Notes: a model not told the origin generated them from the sequence alone. Shown: positions 19,243-28,019, numbered from the stretch's first letter. The stretch is 64,000 bases of DNA from Novosphingobium silvae (GCF_009856825.1 NZ_WVTD01000016.1:28796-92795); one strand, 5' to 3'. Numbers and translations: made by a program.

Positions 19243-19689
19243 GTGGACGGTGTCTCGAAAATCAGAGAAGAAGAGCTGACTCCTTTGGTGGAGGAATTTT
19301 ACGCGCGGGTCCGCGCCGATCCCGCGCTTGGGCCGATTTTCAACGATGCGATCGATGACTGGCCGGAGCATCTTGGGAAGCTGACTGCGTTCTGGTCCTC
19401 CGTCATGCTCACCAGTGGCCGATACAAGGGGCAACCGGTGCCGGCCCATTTGAAGCATAAGGCCAGGATAACGCCCGCGCTGTTCGAGCGCTGGCTCGCA
19501 CTCTGGGTTCAAACGACCAATGACAGGATGACGCCCGAAGCGGCAGCGGCGCTACAAGCGAAGGCGCGGCGCATCGCCGAGAGCCTGCAACTGGCGATGT
19601 TCTTCCAACTGGAGGAACGGAGTGCTGCATCGGTCGCCAACGCGGAACGTAAGGATGCCATCGAGCGACCAGGGCAAACCCATGGCTGA
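19243..19689 (+). CDS. group III truncated haemoglobin
   Basis: A 148-residue group III truncated globin. Signature segments are EFYARVRADPALGPIFND, DDWPEHLGKLTAFWSSVMLT, GRYKGQPVPAHLKH (proximal haem His) and FERWLALWVQT. ATGs at 19210 and 19225 lie within the promoter palindrome, whereas GTG 19243 has GGAG eight bases upstream, so I prefer GTG. Such globins bind oxygen and nitric oxide and in other bacteria protect against nitrosative stress. It begins an operon with a DUF1971 protein (8-nt overlap) and flavohaemoglobin. Confidence 0.88.
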   Translation: MDGVSKIREEELTPLVEEFYARVRADPALGPIFNDAIDDWPEHLGKLTAFWSSVMLTSGRYKGQPVPAHLKHKARITPALFERWLALWVQTTNDRMTPEAAAALQAKARRIAESLQLAMFFQLEERSAASVANAERKDAIERPGQTHG

Positions 19690-19957
19690 AATCTTGCCTT
19701 ACCGTTCCACGCCGGTGTTCAACCAGGACACTCTGCCGGCTGCCTTGCGCGCGCGACATGACACGAAGGCTGGTGTTTGGGGCGTGATCCGGGTTTTGGA
19801 GGGCGAACTCCGGCTAACCTACCTCGAGCCACCTTCGGAGATCGTCCTGACGCCTGACCAGCCTGGCTTGATTCTCCCTCAGCAACCGCATTTCGTAACG
19901 CCGACAGGGCCGATGAAGATGCAGGTGGATTTTTACGATCACATTCCCAAGCTCTGA
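19682..19957 (+). CDS. DUF1971 (YeaR/TehB-like) cupin-type protein
   Basis: A 91-residue small beta-barrel protein with PYRSTPVFNQDTLPAALR, KAGVWGVIRVLEGELRLTYL, PGLILPQQPHFVTPTG and MQVDFYDH. It matches DUF1971 over its full length. In E. coli the relative YeaR is induced by nitrate and nitric oxide under NarL and NsrR, which agrees with its place between two haem globins here. The exact chemistry is not known. ATG 19682 overlaps the end of the globin gene, implying translational coupling. Confidence 0.85.
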   Translation: MAEILPYRSTPVFNQDTLPAALRARHDTKAGVWGVIRVLEGELRLTYLEPPSEIVLTPDQPGLILPQQPHFVTPTGPMKMQVDFYDHIPKL

Positions 19958-19996
19958 CATTCCGGGATTTTCAACGCATTCAAAAAGGAGAAGTTG

Positions 19997-21208
19997 ATGA
20001 CGCAGCCCCTCAGCGATCAGACCATTGCGCTCGTCAAGGCGACCGTCCCCGCGCTCGAAGCGCATGGCCTCGACATCGTGAACGAGATGTATTCCCGGAT
20101 GTTCCAGAACCCGAACATTCGCGACCTTTTCAACCAATCGCACCATGGTGATGCCGGTTCGCAGCCGCGGGCGCTGACCGGCGCCATTCTCGCCTATGCG
20201 AGCAACATCGAAAATCTCGGTGCGCTTGCCCCGGCGGTCGAGCGGATCGCGCAGAAGCATGTTGGCCTGCAAATTCTGCCCGAACATTATCCGCACGTTG
20301 CCGAGGCGCTCCTGGGGGCGATCAAGGCGGTGCTGGGGGATGCGGCCACCGATGAGATTCTCGCTGCCTGGGGCGAAGCCTACTGGTTCCTGGCCAACAT
20401 CCTGATCGCCCGCGAGCAGCGAGTCTACTCAGAACAGAAGGATGCGACCGGCGGATGGAATGGCTGGCGCGATTTTCGCGTCGAGGACGTCGTGCGTGAG
20501 AGCAGCGTCATCAATTCCTTCGTTCTGCGCCCCGTTGATGGCGGGGCCGTCATGCGGCACAAGCCCGGGCAATATCTGACCTTCTGGCTTGAAATTCCGG
20601 GACATCCGCCAGTCAAGCGCAACTATTCGATTTCAGCAGCCCCCAACGGCGAAACCTATCGCATTTCGGTCAAGCGTGAGCCGCTTGGTCTTGCGTCAGG
20701 CTGGCTTCATGATGAAGCCAAGCCGGGCACGGTGCTCAAAGTTGCCGCGCCTGCAGGCGAATTCTTCCTGGCAGCGCATGTCGAACGCCCGGTGATCCTC
20801 CTGTCGGGCGGCGTGGGGCTGACCCCGATGGTGGCCATGCTCGAAACGCTTGCTGAGGGCGAGGCGGGAGTCCCCGTGCACTATGTCCACGGAACTCATG
20901 ACCGCGATACCCACGCAATGCGTGATCATGTTCGCGCTGTCGCTGGGCGGGGCAAGTCAATCACCGTCACCGATTTTCATCAGACCCCGCTCGAAGATGA
21001 AGTCGCAGGACGGGATTATGACGTCGCCGGCATCATTACCGATGAATGGCTGGTCGCCAACACGCCTGTAGGTGAGGCCGATTACTATATCTGCGGACCA
21101 CGCCCGTTTCTGCGGCACGCCGTCTCGACCTTGTCGCTGGCTGGCGTCCCATCCGACCGCATTCATTACGAATTCTTCGGTCCGGCGGACGAATTGCTCG
21201 CCGCCTGA
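19997..21208 (+). CDS. hmp: flavohaemoglobin, nitric oxide dioxygenase
   Basis: A 403-residue flavohaemoglobin that converts nitric oxide and oxygen to nitrate with NAD(P)H. The globin domain (about residues 1-140) has the distal-side MYSRMFQNPNIRDLFN and proximal His in AQKHVGLQI. The FAD-binding domain (about 150-255) has RNYSISAAPNG, and the NAD domain (about 260-400) has LLSGGVGLTPMVAM and the C-terminal IHYEFFGP. Its length is normal and no key residue is missing. ATG 19997 follows a clear AGGAG site, 39 nt after the DUF1971 stop. Confidence 0.96.
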   Translation: MTQPLSDQTIALVKATVPALEAHGLDIVNEMYSRMFQNPNIRDLFNQSHHGDAGSQPRALTGAILAYASNIENLGALAPAVERIAQKHVGLQILPEHYPHVAEALLGAIKAVLGDAATDEILAAWGEAYWFLANILIAREQRVYSEQKDATGGWNGWRDFRVEDVVRESSVINSFVLRPVDGGAVMRHKPGQYLTFWLEIPGHPPVKRNYSISAAPNGETYRISVKREPLGLASGWLHDEAKPGTVLKVAAPAGEFFLAAHVERPVILLSGGVGLTPMVAMLETLAEGEAGVPVHYVHGTHDRDTHAMRDHVRAVAGRGKSITVTDFHQTPLEDEVAGRDYDVAGIITDEWLVANTPVGEADYYICGPRPFLRHAVSTLSLAGVPSDRIHYEFFGPADELLAA

Positions 21209-21214
21209 CTGAGC

Positions 21215-21244
21215 GCGGAGAAGGGCGACATCGCCCTTCTCCGC
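21215..21244 (+). terminator. 14-bp hairpin after hmp
   Basis: GCGGAGAAGGGCGA and TCGCCCTTCTCCGC pair perfectly with only CA between them, starting 7 bp after the hmp stop. No long U run follows, but the stem is strong enough to end or protect the nitric-oxide operon transcript. Confidence 0.75.
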
Positions 21245-21612
21245 GTCTACTCAAACCGCCATGTCGGGGGCGTCACATAAAACGGGCACAGATATACGCT
21301 CTCATGACTGCCATCCGAGACGCTGGCCGAGTTTACTCCTTCGCTGGCCTCGAGACCAGCGGTCGCATTGACCTTGGCGGGTGTGCTGCGGGCGCCTGAT
21401 CGACGACGATTGATCATGCTCTCATCCGCGGGTTGATTACCGCACTATCCGTATCCGTCGCTGGGCCTATCCTCCGTATAAGTTCGGGCGTCGGACGAAC
21501 CTGCCCCACCGTACACCGTGGATTGCCCATCACAGTCGGGTGCCCGCGGCACGTCGGCCAAGGCTATGCAGTTGGTGCGCTGGCGCCTCCTCTCGTTAAT
21601 GTCGTGGGTGGA

Positions 21613-21825
21613 TCAGCCGGCTATCGCCGGCGACACCCGACGGGCGATGTCCCAGGCATAGCCGAACAGTTCACGCGCGATCGCGGTGGTCACCTTGGGC
21701 TGAGGCTTGCCCGTGGCCGCCAGGCGACGGTAGCGCTGGCAATGGTTCCGTTCAGCGAGCCCGAGCTGATCGCCCAGGAGATCATGCGTCTCGTCGATCG
21801 ATCCCGCGCCGAAGCAAGGACAAGC
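21613..21825 (-). pseudogene. C-terminal remnant of an IS110-like transposase
   Basis: The minus strand encodes 70 residues without a start: SIDETHDLLGDQLGLAERNH, then RYRRLAATGKPQPKVTTAIA and RELFGYAWDIARRV before a stop. The RYRRLAATGKP...AIARELFGYAW pattern is typical of the extreme C-terminus of IS110-family transposases. A stop codon and the DUF6796 gene start at 21826-21828 cut it off. The 370 bp between the hmp hairpin and this remnant show no gene and may be IS flank. Confidence 0.55.
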
Positions 21826-21827
21826 CT

Positions 21828-22580
21828 ATGACGGATATCCAGCGGCTCCCGCTTCTTCGTCTCTGCGGTATCGCGGGCGTGATCGGCGCGATCCTCTGGA
21901 CGCTTGGCGACGCGCTGATCATCGGGGCTAGGGCAAGTCCCGACGACTATCCGCTGATCCTGAAGACCTATGCCGATCGCATCCAGTTCGACGGTGTCGC
22001 GCTGATGCTTCCATCCTCCGAGGCGCGGCTCGCCGCGGGCGCGCTGGTGGCCGATGCCGGCATCGTCTTCTATCTCGCGGGCTGCTGGCATCTGCTCGAA
22101 GGGCTGCGTCCGGCGATGGGCTGGTGGCGCTGGCTGACCTTCGTCCTGCTGGTCGCCGGCAACGCCTGGTCTCCGCTCGGCCATGCGGGCTTCTACTATG
22201 TCGGCATGGCCTACAAGACGATCCTCGAAACGCCGGCCGCGGCCCATGGCGCGCTGCTCGATCTCGGCCAGCACTTCTACCATGTCCTGCTCATCGCCTG
22301 GTTGATGCCGATCGTGACGCTGGGCCTGGCGCTGCTGCTCCTCGGGATCGTCATCGCGCTGGGCCGCACCGCCTGGCCACGCTGGTTCGCAGCGCTGGCC
22401 AATCCCGTCTCGCTGGTCGCGATCGGCATGCTGATCGCGCGCATCCTGCCCGAGCCGGCGCACACCTGGCTTGACGGCGCCGCGTTCAACCTCGGCTGGC
22501 TCGTTGTCTATGCCGTCTCGACGGCGCTGCTCTGGAATGGTGGCCGTTCGCCGGTCGCATCACGGGACGAAGCAGCATGA
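21828..22580 (+). CDS. DUF6796 family integral membrane protein
   Basis: A 250-residue protein with about six hydrophobic segments: IAGVIGAILWTLGDALIIG, AGIVFYLAGCWHLLEG, WLTFVLLVAGNAWSPLGHA, LLIAWLMPIVTLGLALLLLG, PVSLVAIGMLIARI and LGWLVVYAVSTALLW. It fits the DUF6796 family, for which no function is established. It probably lies in the inner membrane. A following MFS fragment overlaps its stop by ATGA, so the two genes were once coupled. Its left neighbour is an IS110-like remnant, suggesting rearrangement close by. Confidence 0.8.
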   Translation: MTDIQRLPLLRLCGIAGVIGAILWTLGDALIIGARASPDDYPLILKTYADRIQFDGVALMLPSSEARLAAGALVADAGIVFYLAGCWHLLEGLRPAMGWWRWLTFVLLVAGNAWSPLGHAGFYYVGMAYKTILETPAAAHGALLDLGQHFYHVLLIAWLMPIVTLGLALLLLGIVIALGRTAWPRWFAALANPVSLVAIGMLIARILPEPAHTWLDGAAFNLGWLVVYAVSTALLWNGGRSPVASRDEAA

Positions 22581-22849
22581 CCGAAGCTGCGACAGCGACA
22601 GGCGACGAACAAGTGGGGGAGGAAGCATCAGGCGCTTTCAGCATGAAGCCACTGATGTTCGAGACCTTCGTCTGCTCGATGGCGATGATGTCGTTCGTGG
22701 CGCTCGCGGGCCCCATCGCGCGCGTGCTTGGCCTCGAGCCATGGCAGGTCGGCGGGGCGATGACCGCGTCGGGCATCGCCTGGATGATCATGGCGCGGTT
22801 CTGGGGCGGCCTTAGCGATCGGCGCGGCGCTCGTCGCTTGACGGCTTGA
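22577..22849 (+). pseudogene. MFS transporter, truncated to the first two helices
   Basis: Ninety residues remain of a major facilitator superfamily transporter: a hydrophilic N-terminus, helix 1 (MFETFVCSMAMMSFVALAGP), helix 2 (GGAMTASGIAWMIMARFWGG) and the motif A loop LSDRRGARR. The frame stops right after motif A, while MFS proteins need about 400 residues and twelve helices. It overlaps the DUF6796 stop by ATGA. The break probably reflects a deletion that brought the fatty-acid cluster next to it. A functional product is unlikely. Confidence 0.8.
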
Positions 22850-22908
22850 TTGGATCGGGGGCGCCGCGATCAAGCGTTACCGCTCGGTTAGAGAATGGGA
22901 TGACCAAA

Positions 22909-23379
22909 TTATCGCTGCAACTTTGCCATCGCTTCCACTTCGATGGTTGTAAGCTCGTCGATTGTCAGGTCGAGCGCAGAGCGCTGCGTCTTCAAGTCGA
23001 CCAACCTTTCCCGGATGCGGGCAATCAATCGCTCCATTTGCTCCTTATGCTCGGGATCGGCATCGTAGAGATCGAGAAACTCCTTGATTTCCTTGATGGA
23101 GAAGCCAAGGCGTTTGCCGCGCAAAATCAGCTGTATGCGTCCGATCTCACGCCTGGAATATGCCCGGGTACTGCCTACCCGTTGAGGGGCGATAAGCCCC
23201 TCCTTTTCGTAGAAGCGTAGCGTGCGAAGTGTCAGTCCGAGTTCCTGAGCGACATCCTGGATGCCGTACACTTGTAAATCCGCATCCTTTGCGCGGGTTC
23301 TCCCCTTGTGCGTGGGGTTGTCGCGATCCGCGTCCTTAAGCGTTTCATCGTCCTCGGCGAGGTGGAGCGAGTTCCCCAT
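22909..23379 (-). CDS. MerR-family regulator of the fatty-acid cluster
   Basis: A 156-residue MerR-type regulator. The HTH and wing (about residues 38-105) contain YGIQDVAQELGLTLRTLRFY, EKEGLIAPQRVGSTRAYSRR and RIQLILRGKRLGFSIKEIKE. A C-terminal coiled coil (about 110-150) gives dimerisation. No metal-binding cysteines are present, so a metal sensor is unlikely; MerR regulators of acyl-CoA catabolism (LiuR type) are the closest idea. ATG 23379 has GGAG upstream. An inverted repeat TCAAGC-N14-GCTTGA (23421-23446) in its promoter region may be its own operator. Confidence 0.88.
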   Translation of the reverse strand: MGNSLHLAEDDETLKDADRDNPTHKGRTRAKDADLQVYGIQDVAQELGLTLRTLRFYEKEGLIAPQRVGSTRAYSRREIGRIQLILRGKRLGFSIKEIKEFLDLYDADPEHKEQMERLIARIRERLVDLKTQRSALDLTIDELTTIEVEAMAKLQR

Positions 23380-23420
23380 GCCATCCACTCCCTGTCCTCC
23401 AATCACGGCTACCCTACCAC

Positions 23421-23446
23421 TCAAGCGCATAAGCCTCGTAGCTTGA
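23421..23446. promoter_or_regulatory. inverted repeat upstream of the MerR gene
   Basis: TCAAGC (23421-23426) and GCTTGA (23441-23446) are exact inverted copies 14 bp apart, in the short gap between the fadD stop and the merR start. MerR proteins often bind such dyads in their own promoters. Confidence 0.35.
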
Positions 23447-23460
23447 CAGGGGATAGAGGC

Positions 23461-25122
23461 TCAGGCGAGCTTTTTGTTCTCCTCCTCGATCAAATCCTTC
23501 TTCGAAAGTTTGCCGATCAACGTCTTGGGCAGGCTGTCCCGGAATGCGAAGGCCTTGGGCATCTCGATCTTGCTGAGGCGATCCTGCAAAAAGACCTTGA
23601 GTTCATCGACGGTCAGGTTCGATCCCTCGTGCAGCGCGATGAACAACTTGGGAGATTGACCTCTGTAGGCGTCAGGAATCGCGATTGCGATCGCCTCCTT
23701 TACCGCCGGGTGCTGGTAGGCCGCATCCTCGATGATCCGGGGATATACATTATATCCGCCACAGAAGATGATGTCCTTGATGCGGTCGACGAGGAAGAGA
23801 TAGCCATCCTCATCAAAATAGCCGATATCGCCGGTTCGTAGCGCGCCATCGACGAAGACAGCACTGGTTTCTGCAGGGCGCTGCCAATAGCCCTTCATCA
23901 CCTGAGGGCCGCGGGCGCACACTTCTCCGCGTTCTCCCTGGGGAAGAACCCGCGAGGGATTCTCCGGATCTCGGATCTCGATGATGGTGCCGGGGAAACT
24001 TGGGCCGCAGCTATTGTCCTTCACCGTCCCAAACAACGGGTTGCAGGCGATGATCGGGGCGGTTTCGGAGAGCCCATATCCTTCCACGACCCTGGCACGC
24101 GTGCGTGCCTCGAACTCCTCGCGTACCTCGAGCGGGAGCGGTGCGCCGCCGGATATACAGGCGCGCACGGCCGAGAGATCGGGTATCTCGTCGTCCGGAA
24201 GCGCGTTCAGGGCAACATAGATCGTAGGCACGCCGAAGAACTGTGTCGGCGGCTTGCGCTTCATCGTGTTGAGAACCTGCTTCATCTCAAACCGTGGCAG
24301 CAGGACGATTTCGGCGCCGATTTCGACTGAGAAGTTGAGCACCGTCGTGAGTGCGAAGACGTGAAACATGGGCAGGACGCCGAGAGTTCTCTCCTGCTGC
24401 GGGCGAAGTCCTCCCACATGCACCACCATCTGGGCGCTGTTCGCCGTGAGGTTGGCGTGGGTCAGCATTGCGCCCTTGGGCACGCCGGTTGTGCCTCCGG
24501 TATATTGAAGGACCGCGACATCATCAGGGTGACGTTCTACCGCGTCAGGTTCGGCATCATGGGCGAGAAGCGCCTTGAGCCGGACATGAAGGCCTTCGTC
24601 GAGTATCCGCGCGTGGTCTTTTCGCTTGAATAGCGCAAAGCCCAGGCCTTGCAGCCAGGGCAGCATATCCCTCATGCCGCACAACACGATCTTGTCCAGC
24701 CCGGCACGTGGCGCGACGGCTTGCACTTTCTCGTGGATTATCCGGACGTCCGGTACCGCCATCATGCGCGTTCCCGAGTCCCGGATCTGATGCTCCAGTT
24801 CGCGCTCCGTGTAGAGCGGGTTGAAGTTGACCACGATCGCACCCACGCGCAGCGCCGCGAAGTACAATATCGCGAAATAGGGGCAGTTCGGCAGGCACAG
24901 GCCGAACCGATCGCCCTTGCGCAGCCCCTGATCCTGCAATCCACGTGCTGCACGGCGAACGAGTTGCCCCACCTGCGCATAAGTCCAGGTTCGCCCGAGA
25001 AAGTCGATGGCGACGCGTTCGGGATAGAGGTTCAACGCATTGTCGAGGAGGTCGGTCAGGAGCCGTGGCGGAATTGCCGGTTCCGGTATCGACGGGAAGG
25101 CGCTGATGGCGGGCTGGGGCAT
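23461..25122 (-). CDS. fadD: long-chain-fatty-acid--CoA ligase
   Basis: A 553-residue adenylate-forming enzyme that activates fatty acids to acyl-CoA with ATP. Motifs in order: YTGGTTGVPKGAMLTH (P-loop, about 215-230), GYGLSETAP (A5), RTGDIGYFDEDGYLFLVDR (A7-A8) and the catalytic lysine in LIGKLSKKDL near the C-terminus. ATG 25122 has GGAG six bases upstream; an earlier ATG (25137) overlaps the fadL stop. Together with the FadL porin directly upstream it forms an uptake-and-activation pair for exogenous fatty acids feeding the beta-oxidation operon. Confidence 0.95.
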   Translation of the reverse strand: MPQPAISAFPSIPEPAIPPRLLTDLLDNALNLYPERVAIDFLGRTWTYAQVGQLVRRAARGLQDQGLRKGDRFGLCLPNCPYFAILYFAALRVGAIVVNFNPLYTERELEHQIRDSGTRMMAVPDVRIIHEKVQAVAPRAGLDKIVLCGMRDMLPWLQGLGFALFKRKDHARILDEGLHVRLKALLAHDAEPDAVERHPDDVAVLQYTGGTTGVPKGAMLTHANLTANSAQMVVHVGGLRPQQERTLGVLPMFHVFALTTVLNFSVEIGAEIVLLPRFEMKQVLNTMKRKPPTQFFGVPTIYVALNALPDDEIPDLSAVRACISGGAPLPLEVREEFEARTRARVVEGYGLSETAPIIACNPLFGTVKDNSCGPSFPGTIIEIRDPENPSRVLPQGERGEVCARGPQVMKGYWQRPAETSAVFVDGALRTGDIGYFDEDGYLFLVDRIKDIIFCGGYNVYPRIIEDAAYQHPAVKEAIAIAIPDAYRGQSPKLFIALHEGSNLTVDELKVFLQDRLSKIEMPKAFAFRDSLPKTLIGKLSKKDLIEEENKKLA

Positions 25123-25136
25123 GGCGATCTCCAGCA

Positions 25137-26444
25137 TCAGAAGTGGAAACGTCCGCCGAGTGACAGCACGACGGCGTGCGCGTCCTCGAGCTTGCCGTCC
25201 ATCAGGATCGGCGTCTGCACGGCCGTGCCGGCATAGGCCGCTGTCGTGCGATCAATAGTCGTATCCTTGAACGTAATATACGCTGCGCCCGCATCGAGCG
25301 TGAACCGGGAAGACACGGCATAGCTTGTGCCGGCAGCGAAATTCCAACGGTTGCTGTCAGGCACTCGAGCGTCCCGATTGCCGTTGCGCGTCGGGGTCTG
25401 GGCGTGTTGAACGCCGGCACGAACGGTCCAGGCTGGTGTGACCGCGTAATCGATGCCGCCTGCGAAGCTCCAAGTGTCCCGGTAATTTTCCGGGATTGAA
25501 ACGTTGAGCGGCGCGCCGAGCCGGATAGCGTCGAATTTCGACCAACCCATGCGGGTCACCTGACCGTTGAGGGTGACCTTGGGCGACACCGCCACGCGCG
25601 CTCCGAAGATCGCCTGCCAGGGGGTCTCGAACGTGGCGTTTGCATTCACTACGCTGTTTTGCCCGGCGAGCGGACCAAGAAGACCGGTCGTCGTCACCGA
25701 ACCGTCGAGATTATGCTTCACGCTCGACTTGTAGCTGGCGCCCAGTTGCATGGGGCCGGCGCGATATTGCAGCCCGGCCGACCAGCCAAGATCCCAACCA
25801 TTGCCTTTCAGCTCCTGGTGGCCGTCGGCGAGAAGAGGCGATAGGTTCGGCAGATAGTTGGACAATGATGCGTCGGCATATTCGATATTAAGCGCGGCGC
25901 CGATGCTGAGATTTGGCGTAACGAGGTAGGCGATCGATGGCTGGATGTCGTATGTTCGCAGCTTGGTCTTGTCGGCGCTATACCGTGCCCAGCTGTCGGC
26001 ATCATAATTGGTTGTGAAGCTATAAGGGGAGGCGACGGTCAGCCCCAAAGCGAGCCGTGATGTCAGGCCGACGGCTATCGCGCCGGAGGGTAGTACGCCA
26101 TTATTGATCGGATCACGAGAGCGTTGGCTCCCGCCTACAGCCGCAGCCGACTGCCCGGGACGGACAATGAGCGTGTTGACATTGTCAACCGACCCTTTGG
26201 GAAGGATTACGCTTACGGCCTGGTGGGCATCGACTCCTTCCATGCCTGCGATCGCAGCCGGATTCCACCAGAGGGACTGTACGCCCTGGTCGGCGACCTC
26301 GCCCGAAAAGGCTCGTCCGGCACCTCTGGACGATTGTTCCTGAAGGTAAAAGGCCTGCGCGCTCGCGGCTTGCGGCGCGAGCAATCCAGCCGCCACGGCC
26401 GATGTTGCGATCCCAACTTTCCAATTTTTGCCTGCCACGCCCAT
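25137..26444 (-). CDS. fadL: FadL-type outer-membrane fatty-acid transporter
   Basis: A 435-residue outer-membrane beta-barrel. The signal peptide is clear (VGIATSAVAAGLLAPQAASA, cut before QAFYLQEQS). Family motifs follow: RGAGRAFSGEVADQGVQSLW and WWNPAAIAG, then alternating beta strands ending in the C-terminal aromatic GGRFHF for BAM insertion. FadL proteins import long-chain fatty acids and other hydrophobics. I chose ATG 26444 because it places the signal peptide correctly; an upstream ATG at 26510 would overlap the DUF2147 gene. Its stop overlaps the region just upstream of fadD. Confidence 0.93.
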   Translation of the reverse strand: MGVAGKNWKVGIATSAVAAGLLAPQAASAQAFYLQEQSSRGAGRAFSGEVADQGVQSLWWNPAAIAGMEGVDAHQAVSVILPKGSVDNVNTLIVRPGQSAAAVGGSQRSRDPINNGVLPSGAIAVGLTSRLALGLTVASPYSFTTNYDADSWARYSADKTKLRTYDIQPSIAYLVTPNLSIGAALNIEYADASLSNYLPNLSPLLADGHQELKGNGWDLGWSAGLQYRAGPMQLGASYKSSVKHNLDGSVTTTGLLGPLAGQNSVVNANATFETPWQAIFGARVAVSPKVTLNGQVTRMGWSKFDAIRLGAPLNVSIPENYRDTWSFAGGIDYAVTPAWTVRAGVQHAQTPTRNGNRDARVPDSNRWNFAAGTSYAVSSRFTLDAGAAYITFKDTTIDRTTAAYAGTAVQTPILMDGKLEDAHAVVLSLGGRFHF

Positions 26445-26476
26445 CTCCCCTTTCGTGATTGTCAAATTCCTCGTGC

Positions 26477-26881
26477 TTATCGGAGGCGCGTCCATGTCTG
26501 CGTCTTGCACAGGGGCCAGACGATGCAGCCCTTGAGGCGCAAATGATCCCGATCGGCTAACGTGACCGTCGCGCTGTATGTACCGCCATCCTCAGCGTTG
26601 TAGATGGAACCACCCGACCAACTGCCCGACTTCCACGTAAAACCCTGCAGAATCTGCAATCCACGAAGCGGACGACCGCGCAACGCAGCGGTCTTGTTCT
26701 TTTCGTCACGTAGTTCGGGGTTGGCTTTGATCCCGTCGGAACTGATCAAGGCACCGCAGATCGATTGCCCGCAGCGGGTGATTTCCACGACGCCATGACG
26801 GCTCTCGGTTTGCCAGCGACCGACAACGGTGTCGGCGGGCAATGCAGTGCTCGAAGCCAGTAGTGTCAGAATGATCGACAT
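26477..26881 (-). CDS. DUF2147 secreted protein
   Basis: A 134-residue exported protein of the DUF2147 family: short signal sequence (MSIILTLLASSTALPA), then VGRWQTESRHGVVEITRCGQ, the Cys-containing SICGALISSDG and the conserved end KGCIVWPLCKTQTWTRL. The fold is a small periplasmic beta barrel; function is not established. It heads the minus operon DUF2147-fadL-fadD, so a periplasmic role in fatty-acid uptake is plausible. A paralogue lies at 49633-50040. Confidence 0.88.
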   Translation of the reverse strand: MSIILTLLASSTALPADTVVGRWQTESRHGVVEITRCGQSICGALISSDGIKANPELRDEKNKTAALRGRPLRGLQILQGFTWKSGSWSGGSIYNAEDGGTYSATVTLADRDHLRLKGCIVWPLCKTQTWTRLR

Positions 26882-27092
26882 TGTTCCTCTCCGCGCGCCT
26901 TCAGGCGACCGTCTGTTTCACGTCTGGAGCCAATATGCGGCAAATCAGCGTCCCATAACCATCTCAATGACGTATAGGTAAGTCAATAGCTCAATGCGTC
27001 ATCAAAATGCCTATTAGGTTGTGTGCGAATTGGAGGGGTCAGGCGCTGCTGGCCCCGTCGTCAGGGTTCGGGCGTGTTCGTGTGTGACGCCG

Positions 27093-27737
27093 TCAAGCTA
27101 TTGATCTGTGCGTGCCTTCAAGCAAGGAAAGATTGCGATAATTGCCCAGTTCCTGAATGCGCTGGATGGAACGCGACACTTCGCCGTCAGCCGCCCCGTT
27201 CGCGGCAACGACCAGGCGCCCGTAGCCGCCGGCGTGAATGCGAAAGTCGCTCCAGATCCGGACGCTATCCCCGATGATGCAGGAGACGAGATGGCCCGGA
27301 TGGAAGTCGGCCCGATCGACAACCGGCTCGGCGTAGCTATCGTTCGCCACAACGACGATGTGGGTTGCGCGGATGACCAGGCCCGGCAGCGTTTCCATCC
27401 ACTGCAAGGTATCACTGAAGGGGCCGACGTCGGGAGCAGACCAGAACTGCGCGTCCGCGCTGACCGAGGTTGACGTTAGCGTCGTGGTGACCGCTTCACT
27501 GTGCCTTTCCCAGGCCAGCCGCCCGTTGGCGGACCACTCCGTTTCCAGGTGGCGCAGGTTGCGATCGAGTCCAGAGGCACATCGCTGCTGCAGGATCAGC
27601 CATTCCTTCTCCCGGTCATTCTCATCGACCAGGCGAACCGTCTGAAATGCCATGGCGGGCAATTCGAGTGCAGGAAAACGGCGCAGATGCATTTCGCCGA
27701 CGATCTGACGCCGGAGGGGATGCTCAGAAAATCGCAT
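27093..27737 (-). pseudogene. DUF3422 family protein, C-terminally truncated
   Basis: A 214-residue product that begins like DUF3422 (FSEHPLRRQIVGEMHLRRFP, LETEWSANGRLAWERHSEAV) and contains the mid-protein motif IQELGNYRNLSLL. Full DUF3422 proteins are about twice this length and end in two membrane helices; here the frame ends just after GNYRNLSLLEGTHRSIA. So the membrane anchor is lost. It is divergent from the thiolase operon and shares its control region. Possibly non-functional. Confidence 0.75.
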
Positions 27738-28019
27738 GTGTGCGCCTTCGAAAACAGGTGCAGTGGCGCTTGGGGAGAGGCGCAGCCGTCGATAAGACGG
27801 GCGCGAGCATCATCGCCGGGATGAGAGTGCGCGGTTTTTCACTGGCGAGCATCCGTACGTTCCTCGGCCAAGACCTCCGATATCAAGCCTCCCGGGAACC
27901 GGTGCATGACGATTCCCTCGACGGCGTGAGAAGAGTGCCAAAGATTTTAGTTGACGTAAACGTCATTTCACGCACCATTAGGTAATCAGATGTCCGATTC
28001 CCTGGAGAGGCTATCATCG
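27738..28019. promoter_or_regulatory. divergent control region of the beta-oxidation operon
   Basis: This stretch lies between the DUF3422 gene and the thiolase gene and has no coding sequence of its own beyond possible N-terminal extensions. It holds the perfect dyad at 27952-27965 and the ribosome site GGAGAGG at 28004-28010 for the thiolase. Confidence 0.6.
27952..27965. promoter_or_regulatory. TGACGT-AA-ACGTCA operator
   Basis: A perfect 6+2+6 inverted repeat 54 bp before the thiolase ATG. Its ACGT half-sites resemble those reported for MerR-type (LiuR) repressors of acyl-CoA catabolism, and a MerR regulator is encoded at 22909-23379. The pairing is an inference. Confidence 0.6.

Noticed and set aside
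21433..21831. Plus-strand frame of 132 codons ending in an ATGA overlap with the DUF6796 gene
   Set aside because: The opposite strand of the same stretch encodes the recognisable IS110-like C-terminus, which explains the open frame better.
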